The translations under genes were made by a program, and so were the position numbers. A DNA stretch of 64,000 nt from Diploscapter coronatus (Eukaryota; Nematoda; Chromadorea; Rhabditida; Rhabditidae). Shown piece after piece: positions 1 through 10,800 of this stretch (the first letter of the stretch is position 1; each line of letters opens with the position of its first letter). The notes beneath the pieces were generated by a model. The model did not search any database, had not been told where the DNA came from, and was given only the letters and a program-made list of their open reading frames with translations. The DNA is taken from positions 11,857,249 through 11,921,248 of the forward strand of contig OZ038423.1 of assembly GCA_964036155.1 (NCBI GenBank), written 5' to 3'.

Positions 1-215
1 CCTCCTCCTCTTCACTCATGTATGTAGTTTCTTTTATTTGTCTTCTATCTTTTTGTATTATTTTCTGCTTTTTCTCGTCAACTCTCTTCGGTTCTCTTGA
101 AATTATCATTTATCGTGTCGTAGTCAAGGTCTTCTTCACATTCAAACTTGCCCTGTTTTCAGCTCTACTCGAATTACGTTCATTCGATGTCCAGTCTCTG
201 ATCTGCACGGCGACG

Positions 216-3200
216 ATGGATTCGACAGAAGGAGCCCCCGACGAAGTGCAGCCAGAAGCAAGTAGTTCGTTTCACATCCAGTCGCAGCAGCAGCAACAGC
301 CCCCACAGCCCCATCATGCAGCTTTGCCTCTGCGCAGCCAGCCATCCACTTCTGCAGAATCCGAAGAACATCGTGAGAATTGATTGATTTTCTGTCGAGC
401 TGACTCTAATTCTCTTGATTTGAGTGATATGTCGAGTCTGCAGAGGAGACGAGGGCCATCTCTACTATCCCTGTCTCTGCACGGGAAGCATCAAATACGT
501 CCATCAGGAGTGTCTCACCGAGTGGCTCAAATACAGGTAAGCGCTTCCTCTCCTCCTCCTCCTTCGCTTCCAGTCGACCAATTCCTCTTCATTTCAGCAA
601 GAAGGAAGTATGCGAGCTGTGCAACTATCGGTACTCGTTCCAGCCGATCTACAAAGAAGACATGCCCAAGGCCCTGCCCATCTCTGAAATTGCAGAGGGC
701 ATCTGGTGGAGTCTGGTTGGAATGGTCAAGACGTGGCTGCTCTACACACTCGTGCTCGTCTCCTGGCTAGGCATCGTTCCCATCACAGCAGCCCGCATCT
801 ACCACACAGTCTTCTACTCCCCTTTCCATGATCTCTTTCTCGTGCCATTTCGACTCTTCCACACAGACCATCTCATTGCAGATATCAGCAAGGTCTGTCG
901 ACCATTGAATAGAGCAAGTCTAATGAGAGCTCATTCAGGGAAGTCTGCTCATCGTCCTCTTTGTCTGCGCATTCATTTCCCTGCTCTGGCTGCGAGAGCA
1001 AATTGTGCTGGGCGGTCCTCAAGATTTCCTTAATATTCGTGAGTTTTCAGGAATTTCTACTGTAAACAAATAGATTTTCAGCGGATGCAGCTGAGGAAGA
1101 GCAGTTAAACATCGCTGAAAACGAAGAATATGCAGGTGAATCGGGCAGTGAAAATGGAGATGAAGACATGCGGTTGGGGGAAAACGAAGTAGAAGAGTTC
1201 GAAACTGATGAGGTGAACAAACTTGTAGCTTTTTCTGAAATTTACTATCATAATCGCACTGGACCCCAGAATCATAAAAATTTTGGAACTGCACTGTAGT
1301 TGCGGTTGTTTTCTTGCAGGTCTGAAAGTGAACAGGAAAATGAAATGATTTACTTGATAAATTATGCAATTCCAGGAAGGAGGCGGCAACGCAGAGGAAG
1401 AGCAGATAAATAGGATGGATAGGGAGCAGATTGAGCAGAGAGAGAATCAGATTGGGGAAGAGCCGTTTCAGGCTGCACAGGCAGGACAGCAGGAAAGGGT
1501 GGAAAATTGGAGAGACCTGGACAGGTAGGAGTGGAAGGCAAATGGGAAATTCAAACAATGCGATTGCAGGCTCGAAGAGTTCACCTGGCAGAGACTGATC
1601 GGTTTGGATGGCTCGCTCGCCTTCCTCGAATATGTCTTATGGGCCATTTCCCTCAGCATCGTCTTCACAGTTTTCTTTGGTCAGTTAAATTATTCCTCAA
1701 TCGTTCACAGGGATGTTGGTGGGGTCGGCCCCGAAAAGAAGGGTTCGGGTCGGAGTTGGGAGTCATCAATAATTCTGTTGCAGCGTTTTCGCCCTACAAA
1801 GTCGGCAGCTTCTTCCTGAATTTGCTGGGCATTCTGCCAAAAATCCACTACTTTCCCTCGATTGCATCCATCCTCACTGGCTATGTCACCGTCACTTTGA
1901 TCATCTATGGCACTCACTACGTTGTCCAGTTCTTCAAATTGAAGACGTCAGTTCAACCATTCCATTGCTCACTGTCCAATTCTTCCTCCTCTTCAGATTG
2001 TACCGTCTGTTGGGCATCTGCTTCCTCATTTTGAAAGTCTTTTTGCTGGTTTTGATCGAAATCGGCTTCTTCCCGATCATTTGCGGCTGTTGGATGGACC
2101 TCTGCTCTCTGGTGAGTGAGTGGGATTGCGGCACTCGGTCTTCTCCACAATTCATCCAATTAATCAGCCCCATTCAGGCTCTGTTCTCCACGACTCTGTC
2201 TTCCCGAATCGCTTCTTTCTCAGCCAGCCCCACGGCCTTCGTGTTCGTTCGCTGGATGACAGGAATGGTCAGTTCAGTTCATTTCTCATTCCTCGTCCAT
2301 TCCATTCATGTCTGCATCTCTGTATTGCAGGTGTATGTCTTCTATTCTGCCTCGTTCGTTGTGCTGCTTCGAGAAGTGCTTCGCCCAGGCGTGCTCTTCT
2401 TCCTGCGCAACCTCAACGACCCCGACTTCAATCCTATTCAGGTACAGACTTGTGAATAAAGATGCGGGTGTGATACTTTTTTTTATGTGAATCGGGTGGA
2501 GTGTTAATTGTAAGCTTTGACAAAAATTATAAGTCTGTTAAGGAAATGATCGAGCTGCCCGTCTCTCGCCATCTCCGTCGCCTCATCGCCTCCACTGTAG
2601 GTTTCGAAATTAATTAAATCGGGCTGATTTTTGAAAAACCATCTCTTCTTTTGATTTGTGTAATGGGAATCAGGATTGGACGGAAAATTCCATCTAGCCC
2701 TGATGGGAATAACACGCTACTCTTGAAATACCAGGGCAATTCCAGTCAAGCCATAAGAAAAAGGATTAGGGGTGTGCAGAATTCTGATTCCGATTCGGAA
2801 TATTTCAAAATTCACATTCTGCATACTCCATGATGAATAGGATAGTTAGAGGTAGGGTTGGGTAAGCCAGCAAACGTTGGAGGAAGAAGCAGAAGAGCTC
2901 TTTCGAAAATAATTATTTTAAAAAATTGGCATTTCAGACTATGTGCCGCATCTCGTCCTTCTAATGAATTAGTTTCAGTCCCTGTTCTTCTTAATCATCA
3001 TGCTGATTCTGTTCGTGCCCCTCAGCTTGATCCAGCGTTTCATGCCCTCCTTTCTGCCCTACAACGTCAGTTTCTCTGCAGACATCCCATTCAGCGAACT
3101 GTCTCTCGAACTTCTGGTTCTGCAGGTTGATGAATGAGAATTCGCTTCCTTGAACCCTTCCAATCTGTTCAGGTGGTAATGCCAGCTCTGCTCGAACAGA

Positions 3201-5085
3201 CAAATAGCCGAGTCTATCTGAAGGTCCTGATTCGTGTCTGGTGCATCTATGTGGGGAGACTGCTCAGTTTGGAAGAGTGAGTTGGTTGAATGCTGAGATC
3301 AGAGTGTTGTCCCGGAGCTTTGATCTCGACTTCGGGGAATTTTTTTTTAAGAAACGAAGTTACTTTACTTCGATTTCGAAATTGAATTTTTGTAATTTCA
3401 GTTCAACTTTGACTTCAAAACGTCTAAATTTTGACTTCGGAACAACCCTGATTGGGGGTGCTCAATCACGTGGAAAATTGCAGATATCTTCTTTCGGATA
3501 ATCGAGATGGACAGGCCGAAAATGAGCCACAGGCAGGGAATCGAGCAGAGCAGAATGCAGAGGAGGATGGAAATGTGAATGTGGATGCAGATGAAGTGCC
3601 GCAAATGCAGCCACAGGCAGTGCAAATGCAGCCAGCTGCAGGCGATAACCCAGTCGCTCAAGAAGGCGGTCTGGGAGCCGAGCATCAGGCCCTGCTGCTG
3701 CTGCGCGAGCCGAGACAGGACAAGCCCTATGCCCGTCCCGCCTACTTCGCTCTTCGCATCATCGCTCTCATCTGCATCCTCGCATTCAGTTGGTGCGTTT
3801 CCGCACTCGTCTGTTTGACTCTTCCAGGTAATCGGATAGCAAATCTGATCGACTAAACGAGTTGCTCTGTTTCAGTTTCAATTGGTCGCTATGTGATCTT
3901 CCGCCTGACCAACTACACGAATGTCCACGAGCTCTACACTGTAAGTCGAAATGAACAGGCTTGTCATGAATTTACCCGTCCCCGTCCCAGTAAAATCAAG
4001 TTTGTGACAAGATTGGGAATGGGTCACTTCATTCTCTAACAATCTGGACAATTCGGATTCAGGTAGCAATAGGCCTGTACGTGTGCTGGCTGGTGGGCAA
4101 ATGCATCGCCATGGTCTATTCCTTCCTGACTGAGAGCAATGCCCAGCTCAAGCAGCTCATTCTGCAGTACCTCTCGATCGCCTGTCGCTGCTTCGTGGTG
4201 GCCATCCCAGTCGTGTTCGTCATTCCCTATCTGTTGGGCACTTACTTCCAGCTCGTAGCAATCACTCCAATTCGATTAACGTATCGACAGGTTTGTTCTG
4301 CATTTCAATGCAACGAGTGTGAAACGTGAAGAATCAGACTCCGATCTTCTTCCCGTGGCAAGACTGGACAATGGGCATTCTGCACGTGAAGATCTTCTGC
4401 GCAGCCGTTCTGAGCGGCCCTGACTGGTGGATGAAAGCCGCTTTCGAGCAGGTTCTCCATTCTTCACTCGCTAAAAAGCAATCGTTCTTCTCATTCAGGT
4501 CTACCAAGACGGTCTGATGAATCTGCATGCAATGCGCATTCTCACTCAACTCGTCCTGCCCATTTCCCTCTGCCTCTCCACTCTCATCGCCGCCCCAATC
4601 TGCCTCACCTACATTGGATCCAGGCTTTTTGGTGAGACAGATAGATATCGAATCTGCAGAAAATCTGAGGAATCAGCTTTCTCGCACTCGAAATTTCGTC
4701 CAACCCTGATGAGCATTTGTTACTTTTAGTGAATTTTACAAGAGGCCTTTTTATCTTTGAAGTCAACCGCCTTTTTCTTCAAAACTATGCAATGATTGCT
4801 TCATTAATTCATCATTCAGAAGTGCCACACGACCAGTCAGTCGGACTGCTTTTCTACAGCTATCCAGTGCTTCTGTTCGTTCTGTTGGCGGGCGCCTTCC
4901 TGCAGTGGCAGATGGTGAAATTGCGAGACTTGGCCGAGAAGATCAAGAATGACAAGTGAGTCAAAGCGCATGCCTTTGCCTGTTGAGTGGATATTTTAAG
5001 GTATCTCATCGGCACTCAACTAGTCAATTATGAGAGGAACGCTCCCTCCGCAGCTGCACAGAATGCCGCAGCCTCGGCTAATTGA
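216..5085 (+). CDS. MARCHF6: E3 ubiquitin-protein ligase MARCHF6 / TEB4 (Doa10 family), spliced
   Basis: This is a polytopic ER-membrane ubiquitin ligase of ER-associated degradation. The RING-CH finger is complete: Cys55, Cys58, Cys69, Cys71, His79, Cys82, Cys95 and Cys98 across exons 216-373, 424-536 and 598-892. Many hydrophobic segments follow in family order, including the TEB4-Doa10 core ([18 protein letters not shown] near 1600, [18 protein letters not shown] near 2070, [20 protein letters not shown] near 2370). The C-terminal conserved element TQLVNYER lies at about 5010-5040 and the stop is at 5083-5085. Total length is roughly 900 residues, normal for the family. An in-frame ATG at 18 would add a hydrophobic leader, but the family starts just before the RING, so the ATG at 216 is preferred. 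Most introns are tiny; two longer ones (about 2597-2972 and 3278-3483) carry foldback repeats. The identification is very secure; a few mid-protein exon edges are approximate. Confidence 0.95.
2772..2827. repeat. Short foldback element in a MARCHF6 intron
   Basis: Imperfect inverted repeat with arms GTGTGCAGAAT and ATTCTGCATAC around an AT-rich centre that contains TTCCGATTCGGAA. It lies in the enlarged intron at about 2597-2972. Its arms and TTCGAA-rich core resemble the longer foldbacks at 18028 and 48798. Confidence 0.55.
3298..3453. repeat. Foldback element with TTCGACTT-type core in a MARCHF6 intron
   Basis: The ends ATCAGAGTGTTGTCCCGGAG and CTTCGGAACAACCCTGAT are imperfect reverse complements. 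The interior is built of CGACTTCG / TTCGATTTCGAAATT units shared with elements at 14826, 18028, 29217, 48798 and 61213. It makes up most of the intron at about 3278-3483. Confidence 0.5.
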
Positions 5086-5523
5086 GAGATCTGTTTCTCT
5101 CCCTGTTCGGTTTCTGTTAGAAGTCTACTAGTTCGCTACAAACTTACGGGAAAATCTTTCAATTCGAAGATCAATTATGACCATTCAGACAGGCATCTGA
5201 AAATCGAATCAAACCCTGTATTCTTATCTATTTCTTTCCATTTCTAAGTCTTTTTCGTGTACCATTTTTAACTCAGATACAGGTCAGATGTGATACTTTT
5301 CACAATTAAAATTCTACCATATGCTTAAAGTCGTGTTGCTCTCAGTGAGGAATAAAATAGATTATCTTGAATTCATCTCCAAAACCGGTTTTCGAGTGAT
5401 AGTGATAGGAAAGGTGAGAGGGGAGTAGTGGGCATGATTTATGACTGCTTGATTCGACTGGATTGGGCCGATTCGGGTCAAAGGTTCGCGCTGTCTCGAG
5501 ACTGGAGGAAACACTCGTCGACG
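5086..5523. other. Intergenic gap MARCHF6 to unknown secreted gene
   Basis: No coding signal seen. An AATAAA-type polyadenylation hexamer occurs at about 5350 (GAGGAATAAAATAG), about 265 bp after the MARCHF6 stop. The remainder is the 5' flank of the next gene on the same strand. Confidence 0.5.
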
Positions 5524-7685
5524 ATGACTTCTGCGAGAATTGCAGGTGCATTTTAAATCAATGATTTATCTATCTAATTCTTCGAAATTCAGGCCTGTTT
5601 TTCCTTTGCGGAGTCTGTTTCTCCCAAGCAGATGAAGAATCGAAGAAAGCGCCCAAATTGCCGATCAGCAAGGGAGCCCTCGAAACGATGGCTGTGAATG
5701 CGATTGGTGAGTAACAGATCTGTATATATATATAGCCATTCAATGGGTGACGCATTCAGACGCACTCATCAAGACTGGGCAGATCGAGATGGCGAAGAGC
5801 GCATTCAAAACACAGCTGGAAGTGCTCAAGAAGGTGCATCCTGAGCAGTTCCACAAATACAGTAAATTGAGTGTGAATGAGTTGGCCGTGGATGCAGTGC
5901 AGCAGCAGGCACAAATGGCCAAGTTGCAGAGGAGAACTGGAAATGCATTCATTGGTGAGTTGGCTGCAATGAACGATAGCAAGAATATAGTCATTCAGAT
6001 ATGCTCAATCAGAATGGAATTCCCATCGGAAGTAGTTTGAGAGGAATCGAGCAGGCAATCGACACGCAGAGGAAACTCGAAACAGAGGACCCTTCCGAAC
6101 AGGTCTCTGCACACTTCGTCATTGCGTTTGAATAATTCGGATTCAGATCGCAAAGGCTGTGTTGGAGAAATTCCGAGTGCAGATTCTGCCTGGACTCGTG
6201 GCAAACATCATTGCAGGCAGGAATCCATTCAAGGTTCGTGGAATTGAATGAATGAATGAAGGGAAGAAAGATGACAATTCTCAGATGGCACAACAACAGG
6301 CACAGATGCTGAGTGGAATGCAGGGAATTGGAAGAGCAGAAGATAGGCAGACAGAAAGTCCTGAGAGACAGGCAATGACGCAATCGAGAGGGCAGGGAAT
6401 TCGGAAATGGATGGCCGCTGCAGAAGATGATCCAATCGGACAAAGCAGAGAGGAGGAGAGTGAGCGGACGAAGCAACTCATCAGGAGATTGAGGGAGAGT
6501 CCTCGACTCAAACAGCTACTCGACAATCCGCATGTGGCTTCGCTGCTCTACGAGAGGGAAAACGATGACCCAATCCGTGACAGGACACAGCGACAGAGAC
6601 TTGACGATTCTGATTCTGAAGATGGAAGTGAAGAGGAAGAGGAGAAACGAGCAGAGACGAAAATGGATGGAAAGGCTGCACTCGTTCTGGGGATGAATGA
6701 TGTCTTTTACGATCAGGAAGAAGACGTACAGAGGAAGGGAATTAGAAGGGCGCCGGGCAGATTCGAGGGGAAACTCGAAGAAATCACAGAGGAGATGGAC
6801 AGGCAACGAGCCAGCAGATATGAGTGAGTAAAATGCGCAGAAAAAGAGAAGCAGGCAGGTGAATTGCAGAGGCTCAAATGCCGAGAAGTATTTGCAGCCA
6901 AAACCGTGGAACTTCGGCAGAGGGGAAGGGCTCTTCACTCCTAGGAAAATACCCACAAAGTAAGATATTCGGAAGAACTTGTGCATGAATGAAGACTTCA
7001 GAACTCGAAAAATGATCCCCCTGCTTGTGGGAGTCAGTCCATCTGAGTTAAAAGACGCAGAAACTCAATCTATTTCTGAATCGCGAGTTCTGACAAATCT
7101 GAAGAATAACCCAAAAATAGCGCCTCTCTTCATGGATGGAGGCTTGGAGAAGAAGTTAGGCGGGAGAGAAATGCTGACGGATGAACAGAAGGGCAGAGTT
7201 GGTCTGAAGAGAGTGAATGTGCTGCCGCGACTTTTCGGATCGAACACTTTGAACCCAGAAGACGCCAAAGTCAAACAGGTTGGAAGCAAGATAAAGAGTG
7301 GATTGCAGACATGAAAAATTGCAGATTGTCGAAGAGAGACCAATTCCTCCTGCCGAATGGAAACCCAAAGGCAGACACACCCGACTCCGATGGGCGACTG
7401 CTACCGAGAATGAAATTCCTGGAATTGGTGAGTCGAGGGAATTGAGAACGACGAGGAAATGAGATTGCAGGCTCTCGATTCATTCTGCCCTCCTTGGACC
7501 CGACAATGCCTGCAGTGAATTCGGCATTCTCGACTCAGGGCAGAGCCAGAGACGAAATGGATGCCATCATCAAGGTGCCCAACGAGTGGAACCCGGGCGA
7601 TGAGTTGGGCTTCTCTGCTCGACATAGGAGCGAGAGATTTGCCGGTGGAAATGGAGGCTTCGATCTGCCTGCTGCACACTTTTGA
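5524..7685 (+). CDS. Unrecognised secreted protein, Gln- and acid-rich
   Basis: No family recognised. The start at 5524 opens a typical signal peptide (MTSARIAGLFFLCGVCFSQA), with the first exon ending at 5545 and the second starting at 5593. Further exons (about 5760-5954, 6000-6102, then the long run 6285-6824 and 6870-7684) keep one frame across short GT-AG introns to a TGA at 7683-7685, giving roughly 500 residues. The mature protein is hydrophilic: a Gln-rich segment near 5890-5930, charged R/E-rich helices at 6400-6520, an acidic DSEDGSEEEEE patch near 6625, and a C-terminal half with repeated PKPW, RPIPPAEW and PNEWNPGDE motifs. No catalytic motif or transmembrane segment follows the signal. 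It could be a lineage-specific extracellular or secretory-pathway protein. The existence of the gene is well supported by splice and frame continuity; the function is unknown. Confidence 0.8.
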
Positions 7686-7726
7686 TGAAATTGTTTTGAC
7701 AATGTTTTCTCAAAGTATACGGGTCT

Positions 7727-7732
7727 AATAAA
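7727..7732 (+). terminator. Polyadenylation signal AATAAA
   Basis: Canonical hexamer 42 bp after the stop of the unknown secreted gene and about 120 bp before the FAM91 ATG. This makes the intergenic distance operon-like. Confidence 0.5.
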
Positions 7733-7849
7733 CGAATTGACAATCATTTCCTCTTTATTGTTGTAGATGAACATGGTTCTTTCTATCGACCATGAAATAT
7801 CTGATTCTCATTTGAAAAAATTACGTCTTCAATTGTCTCTGCTTCTAGA

Positions 7850-10800
7850 ATGGATGTGGAGCAGTGCATTCGAGACAACATTCCGTGGACGAAGTTGCCT
7901 GACGACGTGAAGCAAATGCTGGGCAACTCGGCCAAGGAATACGACAAACTCATTCTCGAATACTCCATCAGAAATCAGCTGAGGTAAGTGGAAGAGAAAA
8001 TGTATAAGGAGACTTTTTTTTTTATAAATAGTTCATCCTTCCCCTGAACTAGGTTAGGCTAGGGTAGAGCCAGGTAATGTCAAAGGCTGAATGCCCTATC
8101 CTACTCGATGAGCTGATCACAATGGGACAGCATATAGTCTACCAACCCCCTACCCCTAACCCTATATCAGAGTCATGATGACGTAACAAAAGGTGAACTA
8201 CCCAAAAAGCCGTATAAGAAATCTTTTTCTTCAAAATCTATCACTCATCCCATCCCTTCATCATCAAGGCTTCAAATAAAGGACTAGGGTTTAAGGGTAT
8301 ATTTTGGGAGGGTTTATGCTGTTTTCCTGTGATCAACTCGTCAAGTAGCGCGTTTGAAATATCCACCTTCTTGCCCATCCCCTAACCTATCCATATCATA
8401 TCGCTGATTTATTTTTCAAGTGGATGACCATAAACCACCTCTAATAAGTGTCAAATGAAGAAGTTGAATGGTTGCAGACACAAGACGAACCTGGTGCGGA
8501 ATGTGAAGGCGAAGCCGAATGACTATTACGACATTCTGATTCGCTACTCGGCCAGCCACCTCATGCTCTACCCATACCATCTAAGTGACGTCATCAACAA
8601 GGAGATGCGCATCACTCCATTCAGCTACTACACTAACATCATTCTGGTCTGCTGACTACTTGCAATCACTTTCAAGTGACCATTTTGCAGGATATGCTCA
8701 ATTCCGAGAAGTCCTACGATTCTCTGCCCAACTTCACTGCTGCAGACGCCGTTCGATTGCTGGGAATCGGCAGGAACAAATACATCGATTTGATGAACCA
8801 GAACAGGTCTGCAGGCACATGTCGACTGTTTCATTCGTTATGCGTATTAATGACGCCTAATTTCGTACACTAACTTTGTGGCTCAGTTTCTGAGCTTCCT
8901 AGAGGATCTTTTTCGATTCCGATTTCGAGATCGTGATCCACACACTTGTCTCTCACTTGCAGTAATGTTCGTTTTTGGAAAAAGTCGTAATTTTGGTGTT
9001 TTGAATTCGCCCTGCACAAACAAGACGAACTTTCGAAAGTTCAGAATTATTGTAAATTGAAGTACGGCTAATCCGACAAGTTCGTGTTTGGTAAAATTCA
9101 TAAAAAATTTTTTTTAATTCTCAGAAACTGAGTGGCAAGCAAGATCAACTTTATTTTTCTTCTGTTCATCTGTGCATACTATTTCATTTTCTCTGCTCAC
9201 TACAATGTTTACACGCAATTACGATCTATGAAACTTTTGTCGCAGTGTGGGCAATTGAGACAGACTCTTTGAAATGAATTGCATTGCAGGTCGTATCGGA
9301 AGATCTTCAACCTGGGAAGAAGCATAACTCAGGTTATGCCCAAGACGCCACAGAACGTGAAGCTGGATGCCTGGTGGCGAGTCAGGACAGGCAACATTTG
9401 CGAGGCTGATGTGAAGGTCCTGCTGCCTGAGGAGAAGAAAATGGTGGATGCGATTCTCGATCACGAAAAGGACACTCGAGAGGGAGTGGTTGTGGGCAGT
9501 TTGGACAGGAGCATTCTGCAGTTGCTCATCGAGAGAGGACTCGTCTATTGCGATGTGCCTGTCGAAGAATCCGACCATATCTACCGTAGGTTTCTGAGTA
9601 GAGAATATCAAGCGACAGTATTCGTCGCAGAAAAGGATTGCTTCAATCCAAGACGATAGTTCTGATTAAATCGATGTTTTGCTCCCTTTTCTTCCGTTTC
9701 TCTTTAATGAGCGAATGGGACAGCACTTTCATTGTTGATTTGTGCAGGAGTTTTAGAGTTGGAAAGCGTTCTTTTAAACACCGAACAACACCACAGATGC
9801 TCTTTCTATCTTCCTGGACCTATTTATTGATTTCAGTGGCCCCACTCGACGGATTCGTGATGAATCGAGTTCTGGGCGACTATTTCGAGAATCTGCTCTA
9901 CAAGATCTTCGTGGCCATCGACGAACAGACCACTGTCAAAGAGGTGAGCTGATTGACTAGATAACTTCCTGAAAAGCACAGCTGTGAGTACAATTTTGTC
10001 ACGAGTGAGCACACAATTTGCAAATCGTGGGTACAATCGGTCTCCCGTATTCCACACTCGTTTTCAATTTTCCTCTCCTACTTCCCTTCTATACTTGCTC
10101 CTAAAGTAGGTATGGACCAGGGTCGCTCGAAATAAAATATTGTGGAAATTCGAAATTGAAATTTCACGCGGCTGATATGGACTACAAAAGACAGGTACAA
10201 TAGTTGTAAAAGTTTTAGAAGTGAGCACATTATTGCTAAATAAGGGAAAAATAGCGTTTGACAAAAAAGTACTCACCTCGAAAATCGTTTTCGCGAGATT
10301 GTATTCATGTTTTCATTGGAAAGAAAATGCTCTGTGCTCACTCTTCACAAAATTGTATTTTCAGCCAAAAGACATACACCTCGAAAATTCTATGATTCTG
10401 TATAAGGAATAGAGATAGGGCAAGGTAGAAAATATACGGGATCGGATGTTGATCGCATTGCGTAGGACATTTTTAGACAAAAATCAATATCTACCTATTC
10501 AGCCCTATCCTTACGCCATCTGAAAAGAGAATGGGGGTGTGTCTTCTCTCAGGAAGCGACAGAATGACACTGTGAATTGAATGTATTGCTTACAGATGGC
10601 AGACATGTTGCATATCGACCTGCAGCTGGTGAAGAACGCAATCAGTCTGTTCTGTCGATTGGGATTCGCGAGGAAACGAATCACGGGCATAGAGTCCGTG
10701 CAGCTGCATCCGAGTTGGAGGGCACTGGGCATAGTCATTGGGGGCGGCGGTCAGCCAGCCAGTGGCAGGTCTCCCTCTTCTGCATCCTCATCCATTCCCT

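Noticed and set aside
18..215. In-frame upstream extension of MARCHF6
   Set aside because: It would add a hydrophobic leader before the RING-CH finger, unlike any known family member; the ATG at 216 fits better.
8140..8170. Telomere-like CCCTAACCC runs
   Set aside because: Only one or two units, dispersed, and part of larger intronic repeats; not interstitial telomeric arrays.
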